Of a DNA stretch of 6,125 nucleotides, positions 4,407 through 6,125 are shown piece by piece. The translations under genes and the position numbers were made by a program. How positions within the stretch are numbered: the first letter of the stretch is position 1; each line of letters begins with the position of its first letter. Location: positions 1 to 6,125 of the forward strand of contig JAAEES010000094.1 of the NCBI GenBank assembly GCA_013415575.1, given 5' to 3'. This DNA is from Methanomicrobiales archaeon (GTDB taxonomy: Archaea > Halobacteriota > Methanomicrobia > Methanomicrobiales > Methanospirillaceae). The notes under the pieces were generated by a model. The model made no database searches and was not told the DNA's origin. It saw nothing but the letters and a program-made list of their open reading frames with translations.

Positions 4407-5042
4407 TCAGGGACAGATGCAGCTGCCAACTCCCGCGAGGATCTCCGGCATGGCTCCGGAGAGTCCGCTGATGATGAACTGGATGGCAATGGCAAGCACA
4501 AAGATGGCAAGGAACTTGGCGATGATCCTGAGTTCATTTTCTCCTATAAACCGGAAGAGATAGTTCGAATAGGCCATGGCAATGTAGGACGCCGCGATAG
4601 TGATGAGAATGGCGGCGATGACGATGACGTTCTGCACGAGCCCTTCTGCCTCCGCAGCAATCAGGATCACTGTTGTGATGGTGCCGGCCCCGCAGGTAAG
4701 AGGGAATGCGAGTGGGACGATGGAAATATTTTCCAGCTCCTCCGGCGAGTACAATTCACGTTTGGCCGAGAGCATTCCCGTGGCAAAGGAGATGAGGAGA
4801 ATCCCTCCGGCAATTTTGAATGCGGGAAGGGTGAGGCCGAGAATGGTAAAGATGAACTGCCCGGTCAGGGCGAAGAAAATGAGGACAACGAGCGAGATCT
4901 GCATGGATGTCCGCATGACCTGTCTCTGTTGTTCGGGTGTTGCCTTTTCGGTCAGGACTGAATAGACGGCAGCCGTGCTGATGGGATTCACGATGGCGAT
5001 GATGGACGCCGTTGCCACCAGCATGAACTCAAGGTCCGGCAT
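4407..5042 (-). CDS. MarC family (UPF0056) integral membrane protein
   Basis: This 211-residue protein has the six-helix layout of the MarC family: helices near 5-30, 45-70, 73-92, 107-130, 137-158 and 173-195. The family's two related half motifs are visible, NPISTAAVY at 19-27 and PLAFPLTCGAGTITTVI at 110-126. The latter closely follows the usual PLAIPLLAGPGAITTVI, with Cys in place of the usual small residue and Ala for Pro. MarC was once linked to multiple antibiotic resistance in E. coli, but that was not upheld and the family's function is unknown. The C-terminus GSCICP is unusual in having two late cysteines. ATG 5042 starts the family-like N-terminus. GTGATCC, which can pair with the 3' end of archaeal 16S rRNA, stands three bases before it, closer than usual. 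It may be transcribed from its own weak promoter or by read-through from the Yip1 gene upstream. Confidence 0.92.
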   Translation of the reverse strand: MPDLEFMLVATASIIAIVNPISTAAVYSVLTEKATPEQQRQVMRTSMQISLVVLIFFALTGQFIFTILGLTLPAFKIAGGILLISFATGMLSAKRELYSPEELENISIVPLAFPLTCGAGTITTVILIAAEAEGLVQNVIVIAAILITIAASYIAMAYSNYLFRFIGENELRIIAKFLAIFVLAIAIQFIISGLSGAMPEILAGVGSCICP

Positions 5043-5107
5043 CAGGGATCACGTATCCGGTTAACAGGAAGGGGTTCTCTGATCTGAGGTTTCTGCAGAG
5101 TTCTTCG

Positions 5108-5114
5108 AAAAAAA
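5108..5114 (-). terminator. U7 tract after the Yip1 gene
   Basis: Seven consecutive A on the plus strand give U7 in the minus-strand transcript, about 20 bases after the Yip1 stop codon and 65 bases before marC. U-rich runs are the main archaeal termination signal. It may end the Yip1 mRNA fully or only partly, since no strong separate promoter for marC is visible. Confidence 0.5.
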
Positions 5115-5134
5115 GATGATTCCTGAAGGGATTT

Positions 5135-5773
5135 TTAGCCCATGAAAGGCATCATCTCAACGAATCCTGCAGCCAGCGCCGCGATAACCACGGCTCCGAG
5201 AAGGACGAGGATCAGGAGCAGGACGAGCGGAACGAGAATCACGAGCAGGGCACTCCCGAGAGTCATCTCCTGGGTCTCCTTGACCCCAAGGATAAAGAGA
5301 ATCAGGGACCAGAGTGCCCCGATTACCGATACGTAGGGGATCCATCCGAGGAGGAGCCAGGGGGTCGAGGCATACATGATCGTCTTCACGGTGGTGACAT
5401 ACCCCTTCTCGCCGCCAAGCAGCAGCACAAAGACGTGGTAGATGAACCCTGAGAGAAATACTCCGAAGAGCATCAGGAGGAAGAGCAGGTAGACGAAGAA
5501 GAGGCTCACAGCGACAACGAACCCGCTGAAGTTCTGCAGGACTCCTGCCAGAACTTCACCCATCGCGCCGCTTGCGGCAAGCTGGTCGACCAGGGCGGTA
5601 AAGGCCGCCATGCCGACTGCTGCCGATACGATCGCATAGAGGATGCTGAAGATGACGAGGAGAATGAAGTAGTACCTGAACGCTTCACCCAGCGTATCGG
5701 CACGGCTGTCCTGGAAGGCCTTGGTGGGGGCCATCAGGAAGCCTTTCACTTTGTCAACGAACGCGGTTGGCAT
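5135..5773 (-). CDS. Yip1 domain membrane protein
   Basis: This is a 212-residue protein. A cytoplasmic-looking N-terminus (VDKVKGFLMAPTKAFQDSRADTLGEAFRYY) precedes about five membrane helices, near 35-62, 83-120, 135-163 and 172-204. The N-terminal segment (K-G-F-L-x-x-P-T-x-A-F) and the region 128-165 (TVKTIMYASTPWLLLGWIPYVSVIGALWS, then LGVKETQEM) are typical of the Yip1 family (PF04893) in archaea. Eukaryotic Yip1 proteins act in vesicle traffic with Rab GTPases; what the archaeal ones do is unknown. The ATG at 5773 lies about 27 bp from a clear TATA box and has no Shine-Dalgarno sequence, so the mRNA is probably leaderless. marC lies 92 bp downstream on the same strand beyond a U7 tract. 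There is no adjacent gene that points to a function. Confidence 0.9.
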   Translation of the reverse strand: MPTAFVDKVKGFLMAPTKAFQDSRADTLGEAFRYYFILLVIFSILYAIVSAAVGMAAFTALVDQLAASGAMGEVLAGVLQNFSGFVVAVSLFFVYLLFLLMLFGVFLSGFIYHVFVLLLGGEKGYVTTVKTIMYASTPWLLLGWIPYVSVIGALWSLILFILGVKETQEMTLGSALLVILVPLVLLLILVLLGAVVIAALAAGFVEMMPFMG

Positions 5774-5796
5774 ACTGAGGCTGTCCCCTCTTCAGG

Positions 5797-5803
5797 ATAT
5801 AAT
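5797..5803 (-). promoter_or_regulatory. TATA box of the Yip1 gene
   Basis: The minus strand reads ATTATAT, in the context GCATTATATCC. Its centre is 27 bp from the A of the ATG, so transcription should start at or within a couple of bases of the start codon. This is the best-formed promoter in the window. Confidence 0.6.
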
Positions 5804-5818
5804 GCTTTCCTTCATTTC

Positions 5819-5836
5819 TTATCAAAAATCTGATAA
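5819..5836. promoter_or_regulatory. Operator-like palindrome TTATCA-N6-TGATAA upstream of the Yip1 promoter
   Basis: Two exact 6-bp half sites (5819-5824 and 5831-5836) flank six bases. The element's centre is about 28 bp upstream of the TATA box on the minus strand. This is a typical place for an archaeal activator or a repressor that blocks TFB/TBP access. It is also about 40 bp before a short ORF on the other strand. The region is A/T-rich, so chance occurrence is more likely than in the surrounding DNA. Confidence 0.35.
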
Positions 5837-5874
5837 TTCAGCATATTTCCTGATTTAAAGGAAGGAGATCATCT

Positions 5875-5946
5875 TTGCGTAAAAGATATACAGGTGCAGC
5901 ATTGCATTGTATTTTCCAACTGATCAGAATTGTTACCATACCCTAG
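5875..5946 (+). CDS. Possible 23-residue microprotein with a strong Shine-Dalgarno sequence
   Basis: A TTG start at 5875 opens a 23-codon frame ending in TAG at 5944-5946. It would encode M-RKRYTGAALHCIFQLIRIVTIP, basic at the front and hydrophobic afterwards. GGAAGGAGAT at 5860-5869 contains AGGAG with about 7-8 bases to the TTG, the best Shine-Dalgarno match to any start in the window. TTTAAA at 5854-5859 could serve as a promoter element, although it is too close to be the promoter of this same start. I recognise no family. The non-ATG start and short length keep confidence low. Confidence 0.22.
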   Translation: MRKRYTGAALHCIFQLIRIVTIP

Positions 5947-5986
5947 AGAAAGGCTGATCGCCAAGTAAATTACGAAATATCTCCTC

Positions 5987-5991
5987 AAAAA
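5987..5991 (-). terminator. U5 tract after the tRNA-Gly/tRNA-Val pair
   Basis: Five A on the plus strand give UUUUU in the tRNA transcript, seven bases after the 3' end of tRNA-Val. A short U-tract immediately after a tRNA gene is the usual archaeal termination signal. Confidence 0.5.
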
Positions 5992-5997
5992 CAGCCA

Positions 5998-6071
5998 TGG
6001 GCTCGAGGAGATTCGAACTCCTGACCTCCGCCGTGTGAAGGCGACGTCATAACCAGCTAGACCACGAGCCC
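5998..6071 (-). tRNA. tRNA-Val (anticodon CAC)
   Basis: The minus strand folds as a complete cloverleaf. The acceptor stem GGGCTCG pairs with CGAGCCC. The D arm is GTCT...TGAC with GG in its loop. The anticodon stem TCGCC/GGCGG encloses TTCACAC, with anticodon CAC at 6037-6035, and the T arm is AGGAG-TTCGAAT-CTCCT. The discriminator base is A at 5998. No CCA is encoded; it must be added after transcription. No intron is present. It reads GUG valine codons and is transcribed after tRNA-Gly, only four bases downstream. Confidence 0.96.
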
Positions 6072-6075
6072 TGAG

Positions 6076-6125
6076 TGCATCGACCGGGAATTGAACCCGG
6101 GCTATAGGCTTGGAAGGCCTAAGTC
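6076..6125 (-). tRNA. tRNA-Gly (anticodon TCC), 3' part, cut by window edge
   Basis: The 3' two thirds of a tRNA are visible. There is an anticodon stem TAGGC/GCCTA around CTTCCAA, with anticodon TCC at 6114-6112 (reads GGA). A four-base variable loop and the T arm CCGGG-TTCAATT-CCCGG follow. The 3' acceptor strand is TCGATGC and the discriminator A is at 6076. There is no encoded CCA. The D arm and 5' acceptor strand (expected GCATCGA) lie beyond the window. It forms a tRNA transcription unit with tRNA-Val. Confidence 0.93.

Noticed and set aside
1..6125. CRISPR array, insertion sequence, attachment site or phage gene
   Set aside because: No regularly spaced repeats, terminal inverted repeats with a transposase, integrase, or duplicated tRNA 3' end were seen. 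The tRNA pair is intact within view.

Overview
The window looks like chromosomal DNA of a methanogenic archaeon, most likely of the order Methanomicrobiales. This is inferred from gene content and signals, not from a database match. The start-proximal promoters are archaeal TATA-like boxes about 26 bp before probable transcription starts. Most genes lack a Shine-Dalgarno sequence and seem leaderless or nearly so. The tRNA genes have no encoded CCA, terminators look like U-tracts, and the proteins belong to families common in these methanogens (a DUF5518-like protein, a signal-peptide TPR protein, a radical SAM/SPASM protein, Yip1 and MarC). No phage, transposon, CRISPR or other mobile-element signature is visible, so this reads as an ordinary chromosomal segment with some interesting local features.

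Layout. At the left edge, on the minus strand, is a khtT-khtU pair. khtT encodes an RCK_C regulatory subunit, and khtU, cut by the window edge, encodes a CPA2 cation/proton antiporter. The two overlap in TGATG. A 134-bp divergent promoter region with an 8-bp inverted repeat separates khtT from a plus-strand gene for a small glycine-rich membrane protein. After a spacer holding a hairpin comes rlmH (plus strand), a bacterial-type 23S rRNA pseudouridine methyltransferase. Its promoter placement suggests a short leader peptide overlapping the rlmH start.

rlmH meets, tail to tail with one base between, a two-gene minus-strand unit. This is an exported, membrane-anchored TPR protein followed by a radical SAM/SPASM enzyme of the putative peptide-modifying type. 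The two are 30 nt apart and in the same reading frame. A 318-bp non-coding spacer with several strong inverted repeats precedes this unit. Upstream lie marC (a six-helix membrane protein) and a Yip1-family membrane protein gene, both on the minus strand, with a U7 tract between them. The right end carries a tRNA-Gly(TCC)-tRNA-Val(CAC) pair on the minus strand, the former cut by the window edge. Between the tRNAs and the Yip1 gene is an AT-rich spacer with a palindromic operator-like site and one very short ORF behind an unusually good Shine-Dalgarno sequence.

How the parts work together. KhtT and KhtU should form one potassium/proton antiporter complex that may respond to cyclic di-AMP. The TPR protein and the radical SAM enzyme are probably co-expressed, but no precursor peptide is obvious, so the substrate is unknown. 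The remaining genes are independent housekeeping or poorly characterised membrane functions.
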